From Nannocystineae bacterium (GTDB taxonomy: Bacteria; Myxococcota_A; Polyangia; Haliangiales; Haliangiaceae), in contig SLNH01000025.1 of assembly GCA_007133195.1 (NCBI GenBank), positions 1-40,137 of the forward strand: DNA of 40,137 nt, given 5' to 3'. The notes beneath the pieces are model-generated. The model saw only the letters and a program-made list of their open reading frames with translations. It did no database searches and was not told the origin of the DNA. Positions 30,405-40,107 of this stretch are shown here, in pieces. The position numbers and the translations under genes were made by a program. Position 1 is the stretch's first letter. Every line of letters starts with the position of its first letter.

Positions 30405-31484
30405 GTGACCCACGAGCCCCGCCTCACGCCCCCCCTCGCCAAGGGACACATCTCCGTCGCGCGCCTCGCCGACTACTGGTACGTGGCGCTCCAGTCCAAC
30501 GAGCTCGGCCCGCGCCGCCCGGTCCAGCGGACGGTGCTCGGCACCCCCTTGGCGCTGTTTCGCGACGGCCAAGGGCGCCCCGCGGCGCTTTTGGACCGCT
30601 GCCCGCACCGAAACGTGCCGCTTTCGCTCGGCCGCATCCACGAAGACGGCCATCTCGAGTGCCGCTACCACGGTTGGCGATTCGACACGAGCGGCGCCTG
30701 CCGGGCCATTCCCGGCCTGTGCGACGGCGCCCCCGGCCGCGCACACAACGCAACCGCTTACCCGGTGCGCGAACGCGACGGTCTCGTCTGGGTCTATATG
30801 AACCCCGATGCGAAAGAGGTGCGCGGCGAGCCGTTTTCGTTCGAGGAGCGGCCCGGATACACCACCGTGCGCGGCACCATCGACATGGAGGCCTCCCTCC
30901 ACGCCACCCTCGAAAACATCCTCGACGTTCCCCACACCGCCTTCCTACACCGGGGCCTGTTCCGCAAGGAGGCGACCACCGAGATCGAGGCGGAGGTGAG
31001 GCGCGGCCCCGACCGGGTGGAGGCCGAGTTCATCGGCGAACCCCGTCCGCCCGGCATCGCCGCGCGCCTTTTGTCCCCGTCGGGCGGCACAGTGGAGCAC
31101 ACCGATCGGTTCATCCTCCCGTCGATCGCGCAGGTGGAGTATCGGCTCGGCGAGGAAAACCACTTTCTCATCACCCAAACCCTCACCCCCATCGGCGACC
31201 ACCATACGCGGATCTTTGCCGACATCTCGTTCCGGCTGCGCATCCCGGGTTTCGTCCTGCGCCCGCTCCTAACCCCCGTGGCGTGGCACATCCTCCGCCA
31301 GGACGCCGCCATCCTCCGCGCCCAGACGGAAAACGTCAGGCGTTTCGGCGGCGAGCAGTTCGCCCACACCTCCATCGACCTGCTGGGCCGGCCGATCTGG
31401 CGGCTTCTGCGCGAGGCCGAGCGCGGCGAGCTGCGTTCCCTAGACGGCGGCACGGAGGCCCAGCGCGTTCGCATGACTGTTTGA
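30405..31484 (+). CDS. Rieske [2Fe-2S] non-heme iron oxygenase, large subunit
   Basis: A 359-residue ring-hydroxylating-type oxygenase. The Rieske motif is C66-x-H68 (CPHRN) and C86-x2-H89 (CRYHGW). The mononuclear iron site is ENILDVPHTAFLH, with D174, H177 and H182 in the expected spacing. Related enzymes (vanillate demethylase, choline and phytochemical monooxygenases) act as a single alpha subunit with a separate reductase; none is adjacent. Substrate unknown. The frame is open far upstream, but that part is antisense to bioA; GTG 30405, with a TACGCT box 12 nt before it, gives a normal N-terminus (AKGHISVARLADYWYV). Confidence 0.93.
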   Translation: MTHEPRLTPPLAKGHISVARLADYWYVALQSNELGPRRPVQRTVLGTPLALFRDGQGRPAALLDRCPHRNVPLSLGRIHEDGHLECRYHGWRFDTSGACRAIPGLCDGAPGRAHNATAYPVRERDGLVWVYMNPDAKEVRGEPFSFEERPGYTTVRGTIDMEASLHATLENILDVPHTAFLHRGLFRKEATTEIEAEVRRGPDRVEAEFIGEPRPPGIAARLLSPSGGTVEHTDRFILPSIAQVEYRLGEENHFLITQTLTPIGDHHTRIFADISFRLRIPGFVLRPLLTPVAWHILRQDAAILRAQTENVRRFGGEQFAHTSIDLLGRPIWRLLREAERGELRSLDGGTEAQRVRMTV

Positions 31485-31554
31485 GCCGGCTCGGCGGGCC
31501 GTGGAGCCGGCCGAAATCCCGCCGCCGCGCGTAGAGCCCGACCGCCTGGGCCGT

Positions 31555-31560
31555 TACCAT
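31555..31560 (+). promoter_or_regulatory. Candidate -10 box of the diacylglycerol-kinase-like gene (leaderless)
   Basis: TACCAT begins 13 nt before the ATG at 31568. No Shine-Dalgarno lies between them. Confidence 0.4.
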
Positions 31561-31567
31561 CCCGGGC

Positions 31568-32731
<1,164 letters not shown>

Positions 32732-32734
32732 TGC

Positions 32735-33331
32735 TTAGTCGTGATACGTGGCGACCCAGAACGTATCGGTCACGCCCACGCCGACGTGGCGCCGCGCCGC
32801 GCCGAGCATCGCCTCTCGATGTCCGTCGTCGCTCTGCAGCCATAAATCGACTGCACCTCGAGGCGTCCCCGGGCCGCAGGCGATCGTCTCGAAGTGCGCC
32901 GCCGTAAGCTCTCCGCCGCAGCCCACGATTCGATCGGGAAAGTCTGAGCCGTCGCTGCCCTCGTGCTCACACGCGATTGCCGCGCCGTCGTCCTCGCTGT
33001 GCGCCTGCGCCGCGCACACGAGATCTTCTCGGAGCTCCACCGGATAGACGCCCTCGGCCGCCCGCTCCTCGTTGATGATGTCGAACAGCTCCTGCGCCTC
33101 GGGCTCGAGCGCATCGTAAAGCGGCCCGTCGCCCCCCGGGAAGCCCGGCCGCGCGTCTGAATCCGGCGCGTCGGGGGACTCGTCGGCGGCGTCGGCGCCG
33201 CCAGCGGTGGATGCGTCGGCGGTGGGCGCCGCGGCGTCGGCGCCATCTCCCGGGGCGGCGTCGTCGCTCCCGCACGCCAGCCCAGCAGCCAGCATGGCCC
33301 AAAGCCACAGCGAATCGCGATGGCGCAACAT
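32735..33331 (-). CDS. CAP (SCP/PR-1)-domain lipoprotein
   Basis: 198 residues. It starts with a signal peptide and lipobox GLAC (C20), followed by a ~50-residue Asp/Ala/Pro linker of GADA-type repeats. The C-terminal CAP domain has ELFDIINEERA, LVCAAQAHSEDD (active-cavity His), GCGGELTAAHFETIACG and GHREAMLGAARRHVGVGVT (second His and Glu). Bacterial CAP proteins bind lipids or act at the cell surface; function here is unknown. ATG 33331 is preferred over 33418 because it begins the signal peptide and a TTCAGT/TACAGT promoter lies just before it. Confidence 0.9.
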   Translation of the reverse strand: MLRHRDSLWLWAMLAAGLACGSDDAAPGDGADAAAPTADASTAGGADAADESPDAPDSDARPGFPGGDGPLYDALEPEAQELFDIINEERAAEGVYPVELREDLVCAAQAHSEDDGAAIACEHEGSDGSDFPDRIVGCGGELTAAHFETIACGPGTPRGAVDLWLQSDDGHREAMLGAARRHVGVGVTDTFWVATYHD

Positions 33332-33337
33332 CTGACG

Positions 33338-33366
33338 ACTGTAGCGCGCCGAGCCCGAGCACTGAA
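33338..33366 (-). promoter_or_regulatory. Candidate promoter of the CAP-domain gene (leaderless)
   Basis: On the minus strand: TTCAGT (33366-33361), 17-bp spacer, TACAGT (33343-33338). The -10 box begins 12 nt before the ATG. Confidence 0.45.
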
Positions 33367-33455
33367 ACCGGATCAGTCGGGTCTCCGCGATCGGCCGGGG
33401 CGAGCGTTCGCGCGCCACGACAGGCCGCGGCTACGCATCCGCGTAACGCGCCGCG

Positions 33456-33839
33456 CTACTCGAAAAGGACCGCCACCGATTCGGGCGGCCGACCGAGCGC
33501 GGCCCGATCGCCGCGGATGACCACCGGGCGCTCGATGAGGCGCGGATTGTCGGCCATTGCCCGAATGAGCTCGTCGCGGCTCAAGTCCTCGCGGCCGAGG
33601 TCGAGCTCGGCGTAGAGCTTTTCCTTCTTGCGAAGCAGCGCCCGGGGGCCCGCGCCGAGCTTGCCCAGCACGTCCGCGATTTCGGCTTCGCTCGGCGGGT
33701 CGGTGAGGTAGTTTCGCACCACCGGCGAGGCGCCGCGGCCCTCCAAGAGCTCGAGCGTTTTCTTCGATGTCGTGCAGCGCGGGTTGTGCCAGATGGTAAT
33801 CGCCGTGTCCGGCGACCGTTCATCGAATTTTCCACCCAT
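33456..33839 (-). CDS. ArsC-family (arsenate reductase/Spx-like) protein
   Basis: A 127-residue thioredoxin-fold protein. ITIWHNPRCTTSKKTLELLE places the catalytic Cys at residue 22, as in E. coli-type, glutaredoxin-dependent ArsC and its YfgD-like relatives. RNYLTDPPSEAEI and the C-terminal RLIERPVVIRGDRAALGRPPE, with the substrate-binding Arg residues, complete the family pattern. It probably reduces arsenate, but no ars efflux gene is nearby and relatives have other thiol roles. AGGAG lies 11 nt before the ATG on the minus strand. Confidence 0.9.
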   Translation of the reverse strand: MGGKFDERSPDTAITIWHNPRCTTSKKTLELLEGRGASPVVRNYLTDPPSEAEIADVLGKLGAGPRALLRKKEKLYAELDLGREDLSRDELIRAMADNPRLIERPVVIRGDRAALGRPPESVAVLFE

Positions 33840-34029
33840 AGCCGGCTTCTCCTAACTCGTTCCAGTCGCCCGGCATCTTCCGCGGGCTCCGAGGGTCACC
33901 GCCTACCCGGGGCGCCCCGCGTCACGATAGCGCAGCTCGCCGCCGCAAGGGAGTGCCCCGTGCAGCGCATGCGAGCGGCTGCTATATTCCGCGCTGATTG
34001 TCTCCTGTACCCGCTTGGCCCCCCTACTG

Positions 34030-34332
34030 ATGCCGTCCGCCGCCGCACCCAAAGCCCCGCTCATCGGCCCCCTCGCGGCCGCCTGCCTGGCCTTCGCCGC
34101 CGCCTGCGATCGCGGCCCGAGCTGCGAGGAGGTGGCCGACCGCATGGTCGACATCGCGAACGCGCCGATGGCTGACGACGACGAAGAGGCAACCAAGCCC
34201 GAGGCCGCCGCCGCCCTCGAACAGGCCTGCGACCGCGAACAGTGGCCGGCAGACATCCGGCGCTGCGTGGTCTCGGCGGACGACCAGGAAGACGTCACGG
34301 GCTGCATGCGCGATCTCGCGCCCGGCGAGTAG
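34030..34332 (+). CDS. Small Cys-rich lipoprotein, function unknown
   Basis: 100 residues from ATG 34030, with a hydrophobic stretch (GPLAAACLAFAAAC) and a probable lipidated Cys at 26. The mature part has four further cysteines, in SCEEVADRM, EQACDREQW, RRCVVS and GCMRDL, possibly forming two disulfides. I recognise no family; the CEEVADRMVDI layout resembles small predicted lipoproteins in myxobacteria. A TTG at 34015 would add five residues. TATATT at 33983-33988 may be its -10 box. It lies 69 bp before the ThDP enzyme and may be co-transcribed. Confidence 0.7.
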   Translation: MPSAAAPKAPLIGPLAAACLAFAAACDRGPSCEEVADRMVDIANAPMADDDEEATKPEAAAALEQACDREQWPADIRRCVVSADDQEDVTGCMRDLAPGE

Positions 34333-34401
34333 CCCTCGCCGTTTCGTCGTGCCAACCTCTCCGCGGCTGGCGGCGCGCGCCGGCTGCGAAGGGAGGACGC
34401 G

Positions 34402-36171
34402 ATGAGCCGAAAAAGCGGAGGGCAGCTAGTCGGCGAAATCCTCGCGCAACGGGGCGTGACGTCCGTGTTTACGCTCTGCGGGGGTCACACTGCTCCTATC
34501 CTCAAAGGAGCCAAGGACCAAGACATCCGCGTCGTCGATGTGCGCGACGAGCGGTCCGCGGTGTTCGCCGCCGACGCGGTCGCGCGGATGACAGGCATCC
34601 CGGGCGTGGCCGTGGTGACGGCCGGCCCCGGCGTGACGAACGCCGTCACCGCGGTGGAAAACGCCAAGCTCGCCGAGTCGCCCGTCGTCGTGTTCGGGGG
34701 CGCGGCCGCCACGCTCCTCAAGGGCCGCGGCGCGCTGCAAGACATCGATCAGCTCTCGATCATGAAGCCCATCACCAAGTGGGCGACCACGGTCAAGACG
34801 ATTTCCCAACTCGAAGCCGTCACCGCTCGCGCCCTCGAGGTCGCCAGCGCGGGCGTCCCGGGGCCGGTGTTCGTCGAGGTCCCCGTGGACATCCTTTACC
34901 CCGAGCACGTCGTGCGCGAGTGGTACTTCAAGGAAAGCGGGGTGGAAAACCCGCGCGGCCTCGGCCAGCGGGCGCTCAAGCTCGCCCTGCAGGGGCACCT
35001 TCTCAAGCAGTTCCGCGCCCCGCGCGTGCGCGACGCGCTGCCTCGGCCGTCGCCAATCGCGCGCGACGGCGGCGACGGGGCGGGCGCGAGCTTCGCCACC
35101 AACGTTCAGCGGACGGCCGCGCTCGTCAGGCGCGCCGAGCGCCCGGTGCTCGTCGTGGGCAGTCAGGCGCTCGCGGCGCGGCGGGACGCGGACGAAATCG
35201 CCGAGGCCGTGGCGTCGCTCGGCGTGCCGACCTTCCTCGCGGGCACCGCCCGCGGGCTCCTCGGCAAACGAAGCGACATCCAGTTCCGGCACGGACGGAG
35301 CAAGGCCCTCAAGGAGGCGGACGTCGTCGTCGTTGCCGGCTTCCCGTTCGATTTTCGGCTCGGCTACGGGCGCGCGATTGGCAAGCAGGCCACCGTGATC
35401 GCCGCGAACCTGAGCGATCGCGCGCTTACGCAAAACCGGCGCCCCGAGATCGCCGTGTTGGGCCACCCCGGGCGCTTTCTCCGCGATCTGTCGGCCGAGA
35501 CGCGAAGCCCGGACGGCGCGCGGTGGTCATCGTGGTTCGAAACCCTCCGAGACCGAGAGCGCGCCCGAGACGACGAGATCGCGCAAAAGGCAAAGCCCGG
35601 CGGGGAGCTCGTCGACCCGATCGCGCTATTGCGGGCGATGGAAGACGTCATCGACGACGACGCGACCCTCATCGTAGACGGCGGCGACTTCGTCGCCACG
35701 GCCTCGTACATCCTGCGCCCGCGCGGGCCGCTGTCCTGGCTCGATCCCGGCGCGTTCGGGACCCTCGGCGTGGGCGGCGGGTTCGCCGTCGGCGCCGCGG
35801 TCGCGCGCCCCGGGCGCGAAATCTGGCTCCTTTACGGCGACGGCTCGTGCGCCTACAGCCTGGCCGAGATCGACACCTGCGTCCGCCACGGGCTCGCGCC
35901 TATCGCCGTAATCGGGAACGACGCCTCGTGGGCGCAGATCGCGCGCGAGCAGGTCGAGGTGCTCGGCGACGACGTGGGCACCGTGCTCGCGCGGACCGCC
36001 TACCACCGCGTCGCCGAGGGCTACGGCGGCGCGGGCCTGCTTCTCGACGACCCCGCCAAGACGGGCGAGGTCCTCGGCGAGGCCAAAAGGCGGGCGAAAG
36101 CGGGGACGCCGGTCGTCATCGACGCGCGCATCGCCGCCACCGACTTCCGCAAGGGCTCGATCTCCATCTAG
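34402..36171 (+). CDS. ThDP-dependent enzyme, ILVBL/HACL2-like (acetolactate synthase family)
   Basis: A 589-residue ThDP enzyme in the usual three-domain order. E50 in [15 protein letters not shown] activates the cofactor. [32 protein letters not shown], split over the PYR domain, and [15 protein letters not shown] closely follow the human ILVBL (2-hydroxyacyl-CoA lyase 2) pattern. The C-terminal [13 protein letters not shown] and [10 protein letters not shown] form the GDG...N metal/ThDP site (from residue ~480). It may cleave 2-hydroxyacyl-CoA or make acetohydroxy acids; the ILVBL resemblance favours C-C lyase activity. No ilvN-like regulatory subunit follows. GGGAGG precedes the ATG at good distance. 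Confidence 0.9.
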   Translation: MSRKSGGQLVGEILAQRGVTSVFTLCGGHTAPILKGAKDQDIRVVDVRDERSAVFAADAVARMTGIPGVAVVTAGPGVTNAVTAVENAKLAESPVVVFGGAAATLLKGRGALQDIDQLSIMKPITKWATTVKTISQLEAVTARALEVASAGVPGPVFVEVPVDILYPEHVVREWYFKESGVENPRGLGQRALKLALQGHLLKQFRAPRVRDALPRPSPIARDGGDGAGASFATNVQRTAALVRRAERPVLVVGSQALAARRDADEIAEAVASLGVPTFLAGTARGLLGKRSDIQFRHGRSKALKEADVVVVAGFPFDFRLGYGRAIGKQATVIAANLSDRALTQNRRPEIAVLGHPGRFLRDLSAETRSPDGARWSSWFETLRDRERARDDEIAQKAKPGGELVDPIALLRAMEDVIDDDATLIVDGGDFVATASYILRPRGPLSWLDPGAFGTLGVGGGFAVGAAVARPGREIWLLYGDGSCAYSLAEIDTCVRHGLAPIAVIGNDASWAQIAREQVEVLGDDVGTVLARTAYHRVAEGYGGAGLLLDDPAKTGEVLGEAKRRAKAGTPVVIDARIAATDFRKGSISI

Positions 36172-36351
36172 CGCCTCACGGTCGCTCGCACCAATCACCG
36201 GGAAAATGTGACCGTGGAACCGCCGGAAAGGGTAAGCTCTCGGCTCCACTTCCGCGCTCGCTAGCGAAGGGCGCCACCGTCCGAATCGGCGGCGAAGAAA
36301 CTCGCTTATGCGCGCGCACGGCCCCCGCTTTCGCGGGCGAAGGAAGCAGTC

Positions 36352-36975
36352 ATGGGCAAGTTCGTCATCGGTTGTCTCGCCGTCGTTGGCGGTCTCGTCA
36401 TCGCTGGTGCGCTCGTCGGCTACTTTTTCTTCCTACGGCCGGCGCTGGACTTCGGGAAAGAAGCAATGCGCATCGGCGAGGAGTTTCAGGAGCTGGAAGC
36501 GGCGGTGGAAGACCAGGGGCCTTACGATCCACCGCACGACGGGAAGGTGTCCGAGGATCAGCTAGAGCAGCTCCTGGCGGTGCAAGCTGACCTGCGGGCG
36601 GATCTCGAGGACAACCTCGCGGCACTTCAGGAAAAGTACGACGAGCTCGAAGAGGAGATCGAGGCCGCCGACCGCGACCTCCGCCTGCGAGAAATGGCCG
36701 AGGCCTATACGGATCTCGGAGATCTCTTGCTTAGCGCCCGTCGCGCGCAGGTGGCGGCGCTAAACGAGCAGGGGTTTTCGCTCGAGGAGTACGCGTGGGT
36801 CCGCGGACAGGTCTACCAGGCTATCGGCGAGACAGTGGCCGTCGGCATGAGCCAGTTCACCGAAGGTGAGCGGCCAGCGCGCTCGACGGATCTCCACGAG
36901 GATACGGTGGCGATGGTCGAGCCGCATCGCGAGCGGCTCCTCGAAGCCCACGCGCTCGCGTGGTGGGGTTTTTAG
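36352..36975 (+). CDS. Membrane-anchored coiled-coil protein, function unknown
   Basis: A 207-residue protein. Residues ~4-27 form one N-terminal transmembrane helix (VIGCLAVVGGLVIAGALVGYFFF) and residues ~65-115 are heptad-like, Leu/Glu-rich (QLEQLLAVQADLRADL, LEEEIEAADRDLRLRE), a coiled coil. The C-terminal part is helical and ends in LAWWGF. I do not recognise a family. AAGGAAG before the ATG supports the start. The composition differs clearly from shadow frames. It lies 64 bp before the M17 aminopeptidase, which has its own candidate promoter. Confidence 0.8.
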   Translation: MGKFVIGCLAVVGGLVIAGALVGYFFFLRPALDFGKEAMRIGEEFQELEAAVEDQGPYDPPHDGKVSEDQLEQLLAVQADLRADLEDNLAALQEKYDELEEEIEAADRDLRLREMAEAYTDLGDLLLSARRAQVAALNEQGFSLEEYAWVRGQVYQAIGETVAVGMSQFTEGERPARSTDLHEDTVAMVEPHRERLLEAHALAWWGF

Positions 36976-37027
36976 CGCCGGCGCGGACCGGCTGTCGGCG
37001 CCCTTCCCCGGTGCCGCCGGGTGACTG

Positions 37028-37033
37028 TACCCT
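37028..37033 (+). promoter_or_regulatory. Candidate -10 box of the M17 aminopeptidase gene (leaderless)
   Basis: TACCCT begins 12 nt before the ATG at 37040, with no Shine-Dalgarno between. Confidence 0.4.
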
Positions 37034-37039
37034 TCGACC

Positions 37040-38395
37040 ATGCCCGAGCAAAGCGACGCGCTGGAGCTGCGACTTCATCTCCTCGGCCCGGCGGCAGAGA
37101 TCCCGCCTTCGGCCCCAGTGTCCGCCACCGGCGGCGGCCGCGCCGGCGTGAACCTCACAGCCGAGGGCGCCGACCTCTTCATCGCCGTGCCCGATCGGCC
37201 GCTCGCCGAGGTGCGCTGGATCGTAGACCGCATCATTCGATCCGTCACCGCGGTGGCGGAGCTCGAGGCCGCGAGCGTCGTCGCGGCCGAGGGTCTCAGT
37301 GATGCCGGCGTCGTCAGCGTCGGACTCGACCTTCACCACCGCTTCGGGGGTCGCGTGCACATCCCCGCCTCGCCGGCGCTCGCAGCGCGCGTGCGCGACA
37401 TCGGCGCGCGGGAGGATGAATACCGAGCCTGGGTCGACGAGGACGCCTCGACCCGGACGAGCCTGGCGATCTGCCGGGACATCCGGGAGCTCGCCGCACA
37501 CCACGACCACATCGAAGCCGAAATCTTGGATGAGGAGGCGCTCGGCGAGCGCGGGCTCCGGCTCCTGCTCGCGGTCGGATCCGGAAGCGAGGCGTCCCCG
37601 GCCCGGCTGGCCCTCGCGCGCTACCGGCCCCCGGGCGCTTCGCAACCGCCGCTCATGCTGCTCGGCAAGGGCATCACCTTCGACACGGGCGGGATCAACG
37701 TAAAGCCCTACGAGTCGTTCGTCTCGGCGATGAAGAACGACATGGGCGGCGCCGCCCTCGCCTACTCGCTGTTTCACGCGCTCGTGGCGTCGGGATATCC
37801 AGAGCCGATCTCGCTCGTCATTCCCGCGTGCGAAAACAGCATCGGTCCCCGGGCGATGCGACCGGGCACGATCGTGAAGAGCTACCGCGGCCCCACCGTC
37901 CGGATCGATCATACCGATGCCGAGGGCCGCCTCATCCTCGCCGACGCCCTCGCCTACGCCGCCGACACCGACGGGCCAACGCAGGTCCTGTCGTTCGCCA
38001 CCCTCACCACCGCTGCGCTCGTCAGTTACGGCCCCTATGCCACCCCGGTTCACTTCGCCGACCCCGAGCTCCAGGCGATGCTTCGGCGCGCATCCGAAGA
38101 GACGGGCGAAGATCTCCACATGTTCCCCGAGCGCGTCTGGCACCTCGAGGCCAACCGCGACCGGGAAGCGGACCTCCGCAACACCGCGCGCCTGCCGGGT
38201 GACGCCTCGCGCGGCGCCGGCTCGCGAAACGCCGCCCACTTTCTCAAGCACTTCACCGACGTGCCGCTCTGTCACTTCGACATCTTCGCCTCGACCTGGA
38301 ACTGGTCCGGGGAAGCGCCGGGAGCCGGCTACGGAGCCACCGGCGCCCCGCTCCGCACGCTCATCCGCGCATTCGAAGAGCCACGCGGTCGCTGA
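37040..38395 (+). CDS. Leucyl aminopeptidase family (M17) protein
   Basis: A 451-residue di-zinc aminopeptidase. The metal-binding lysine and aspartate are in LGKGITFDTGGINVKPYESF (~residue 210). The signature is VRIDHTDAEGRLILADAL (~292), where the usual Asn of NTDAEGRL is His, a known variation. KNDMGGAALAYSLFHAL and IPACENSIGPRAMRPGTIV are also conserved. The N-terminal ~150 residues are the variable macro-like domain. It hydrolyses N-terminal residues of peptides in the cytosol. It is probably pepA-like in role, but sequence divergence makes a symbol uncertain. Confidence 0.92.
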   Translation: MPEQSDALELRLHLLGPAAEIPPSAPVSATGGGRAGVNLTAEGADLFIAVPDRPLAEVRWIVDRIIRSVTAVAELEAASVVAAEGLSDAGVVSVGLDLHHRFGGRVHIPASPALAARVRDIGAREDEYRAWVDEDASTRTSLAICRDIRELAAHHDHIEAEILDEEALGERGLRLLLAVGSGSEASPARLALARYRPPGASQPPLMLLGKGITFDTGGINVKPYESFVSAMKNDMGGAALAYSLFHALVASGYPEPISLVIPACENSIGPRAMRPGTIVKSYRGPTVRIDHTDAEGRLILADALAYAADTDGPTQVLSFATLTTAALVSYGPYATPVHFADPELQAMLRRASEETGEDLHMFPERVWHLEANRDREADLRNTARLPGDASRGAGSRNAAHFLKHFTDVPLCHFDIFASTWNWSGEAPGAGYGATGAPLRTLIRAFEEPRGR

Positions 38396-38645
38396 CTGCG
38401 AATTCGCGCTCCATCGACGTCATCGCGTGTGCCGCACCTAGCGAGAGCCGCGTCGAGGAGCCTAACTGCCGCATTTCGCCGCCGGGCCCCTTGCGCGACG
38501 CAGCCTGAATAGGCACAGGTCTTCCCCCTCCAAAGGAGCCTGACGCGAGCCGGGCACGGCACCTGCAGCTCGCAACAGCGGCCTTTCCGTGGACGCCGCG
38601 CTCACGGACGAGTGGGTGCGCGTCGGTTACTGTAGGTTACGGTCG

Positions 38646-39428
38646 GTGTTTGATCAACTACCCGGTTGGGTGCTGTTCGTCGGCACCGTCATCGTGTTTG
38701 CCGTGGCTGCCGAAATCGGCATTCGGCTCGCCCGCTGGCGCCGCAAGAAACCGGCCGATGACGACCGCAAGTCTCACTCCAGCGTGCTCCTTGCGGCGAT
38801 CCTCGCCCTGCTCGGGCTGTCCTTGGCCTTTAGCTTCAGCATGGCTGAAACTCGGTTTGCAGAGCGGAGGGCGCTCGTGCTGGAGGAGGCGAACGCGATA
38901 GGCACGACCTATTTGCGCGCGACCCTTCTTCCTGAGCCGCATAGCCGCGAGGCGCGGGAGCTACTGCGCCAGTACGTGGACATTCGCGATGTCCCGACGC
39001 CCGAAGCTCTGGCCGGCGCGATGGAGCGTTCTCAGCCGCTTCATAACGAACTGTGGGCTGTGGCAGTCGCCGCAAGTGAAGAGCAACCCGATCCTATGAC
39101 CGCGCTCTTCGTGCAGTCGCTCAACCAGTTGATCGACCTTCACGAGGACCGCACAACGGTCATTCTGCACCAGCGCCTCCCGGGCGCGATACTGCTCACG
39201 TTGTACTTGGTAGCGCTCCTCGCGATGGGCACGCTCGGCTACAGCGTCGGGTTAACCCGCACCCGCCCGATCTTGCCCTCGCTGGCCGTCATCGCGGCTG
39301 TTGCGATCGTCCTGCTGCTCATCGTCGAGCTCGACCGGCCGTTCGAGCGCGTATTCGAAGTAGACCAGGCCGCCCTCGATGACGTACGCGAGACAGTCTC
39401 GCGCAGTGAGGCGGTACAGCGCTACTGA
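38646..39428 (+). CDS. DUF4239-like (bestrophin-like domain) membrane protein
   Basis: About 260 residues with four hydrophobic helices: WVLFVGTVIVFAVAAEIG, VLLAAILALLGLSLAFSFS, AILLTLYLVALLAMGTLGYS and SLAVIAAVAIVLLLIVE. Between helix 2 and 3 is a ~100-residue helical cytosolic part (RRALVLEEANAIGTTYLRA, then RELLRQYVDIRD). The ending LDRPFERVFEVDQAALDDV is typical of DUF4239 proteins. Function is unknown; a role in transport or membrane stress has been guessed for the family. GTG 38646 puts helix 1 at the N-terminus; GTG 38589 would add 19 residues. Neither has a good ribosome binding site. Confidence 0.8.
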   Translation: MFDQLPGWVLFVGTVIVFAVAAEIGIRLARWRRKKPADDDRKSHSSVLLAAILALLGLSLAFSFSMAETRFAERRALVLEEANAIGTTYLRATLLPEPHSREARELLRQYVDIRDVPTPEALAGAMERSQPLHNELWAVAVAASEEQPDPMTALFVQSLNQLIDLHEDRTTVILHQRLPGAILLTLYLVALLAMGTLGYSVGLTRTRPILPSLAVIAAVAIVLLLIVELDRPFERVFEVDQAALDDVRETVSRSEAVQRY

Positions 39429-39683
39429 GGAGTTCATCTCCTATCTCCGCGAGTCCGCCCCCGTGCGCGGCTGGGCGTCCTGGACGAGGCCGATCAGGAC
39501 ACCGAGCCGTCATCGGAGCGGGTGGAATTTCGGCTCGAAGAAATCCCGACCGGGACTCGCCTCACAGTCGTCGAGTCGGGCTTCGCGATGCTCCCCGACA
39601 GCCGGCGCGCCACGGCCATGCGCGAAAACGCGGGCGGCTGGGACATCCAGACGACCAACATCAAGCAGCATGTCGAGGGCTAG
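39429..39683 (+). pseudogene. C-terminal relic of an SRPBCC/AHSA1-family protein
   Basis: The frame ending at TAG 39683 reads RVEFRLEEIPTGTRLTVVESGF and then ATAMRENAGGWDIQTTNIKQHVEG. This is the C-terminal half of AHSA1-type SRPBCC proteins, which are usually 150-170 residues. Upstream in this frame the sequence turns into Arg/Pro-rich noise and meets a stop at 39426-39428, immediately after the DUF4239 gene, and there is no start codon of the right kind. The N-terminal half is therefore missing. Such genes commonly sit next to an ArsR regulator that controls them, and the ArsR gene still overlaps the relic's last codons. Confidence 0.75.
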
Positions 39684-40020
39684 CACTTCAGCCAATGCAG
39701 TCGATCCGGCGGCCGCGTTCGCCGCCCTCGGCGACAGGACACGGCTGGCGATCATCACGCAGCTTCGCGATGGCCAGCCGCGGTCGATCAACTGGCTGGC
39801 CACGCGACTGGCCGCCGACACCGACATCACCCGGCAGGCGGTGACGAAGCACCTGCGCGTCCTCGAGCGCGCGGGTCTCGTGCGCACCCGCCGGGTCGGG
39901 CGGGAGAGCCAGTGTTCGTTTCAGCCCGAGGTCGTAGCCGGGCTCAGAGATTATCTAGACACCGTGTCGCGGCAATGGGAAGACGCCCTCACCCGGCTCA
40001 AGAGCTTCGTCGAGGACTAG
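39670..40020 (+). CDS. ArsR-family winged-helix transcriptional regulator
   Basis: 116 residues with DPAAAFAALGDRTRLAIITQL, an ADTDITRQAVTKHLRVLERAGLV recognition helix and wing RTRRVGRESQCSFQPE. The C-terminal helix YLDTVSRQWEDALTRLKSFVED is typical of regulators paired with SRPBCC/AHSA1 proteins. The classic ArsR metal site (ELCVCDL) is absent, so it probably does not sense arsenic. It overlaps the end of the SRPBCC relic by 14 bp. The partner is broken but the regulator appears intact. The palindrome at 40108-40137 lies 87 bp downstream. Confidence 0.92.
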   Translation: MSRASTSANAVDPAAAFAALGDRTRLAIITQLRDGQPRSINWLATRLAADTDITRQAVTKHLRVLERAGLVRTRRVGRESQCSFQPEVVAGLRDYLDTVSRQWEDALTRLKSFVED

Positions 40021-40107
40021 TGTGCGATCCGCGGACGTTGATCCGCGATAAGTGTATTGTCGGGTCTGGGGATGCACGAGTCGGCCGAAGGGCTTACTGG
40101 GCTCGTG

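Noticed and set aside
34242-36590. 782-residue plus-strand open frame across the ThDP enzyme gene
   Set aside because: Arg/Gly/Pro-rich +1 shadow of the ILVBL-like gene; no recognisable domain.
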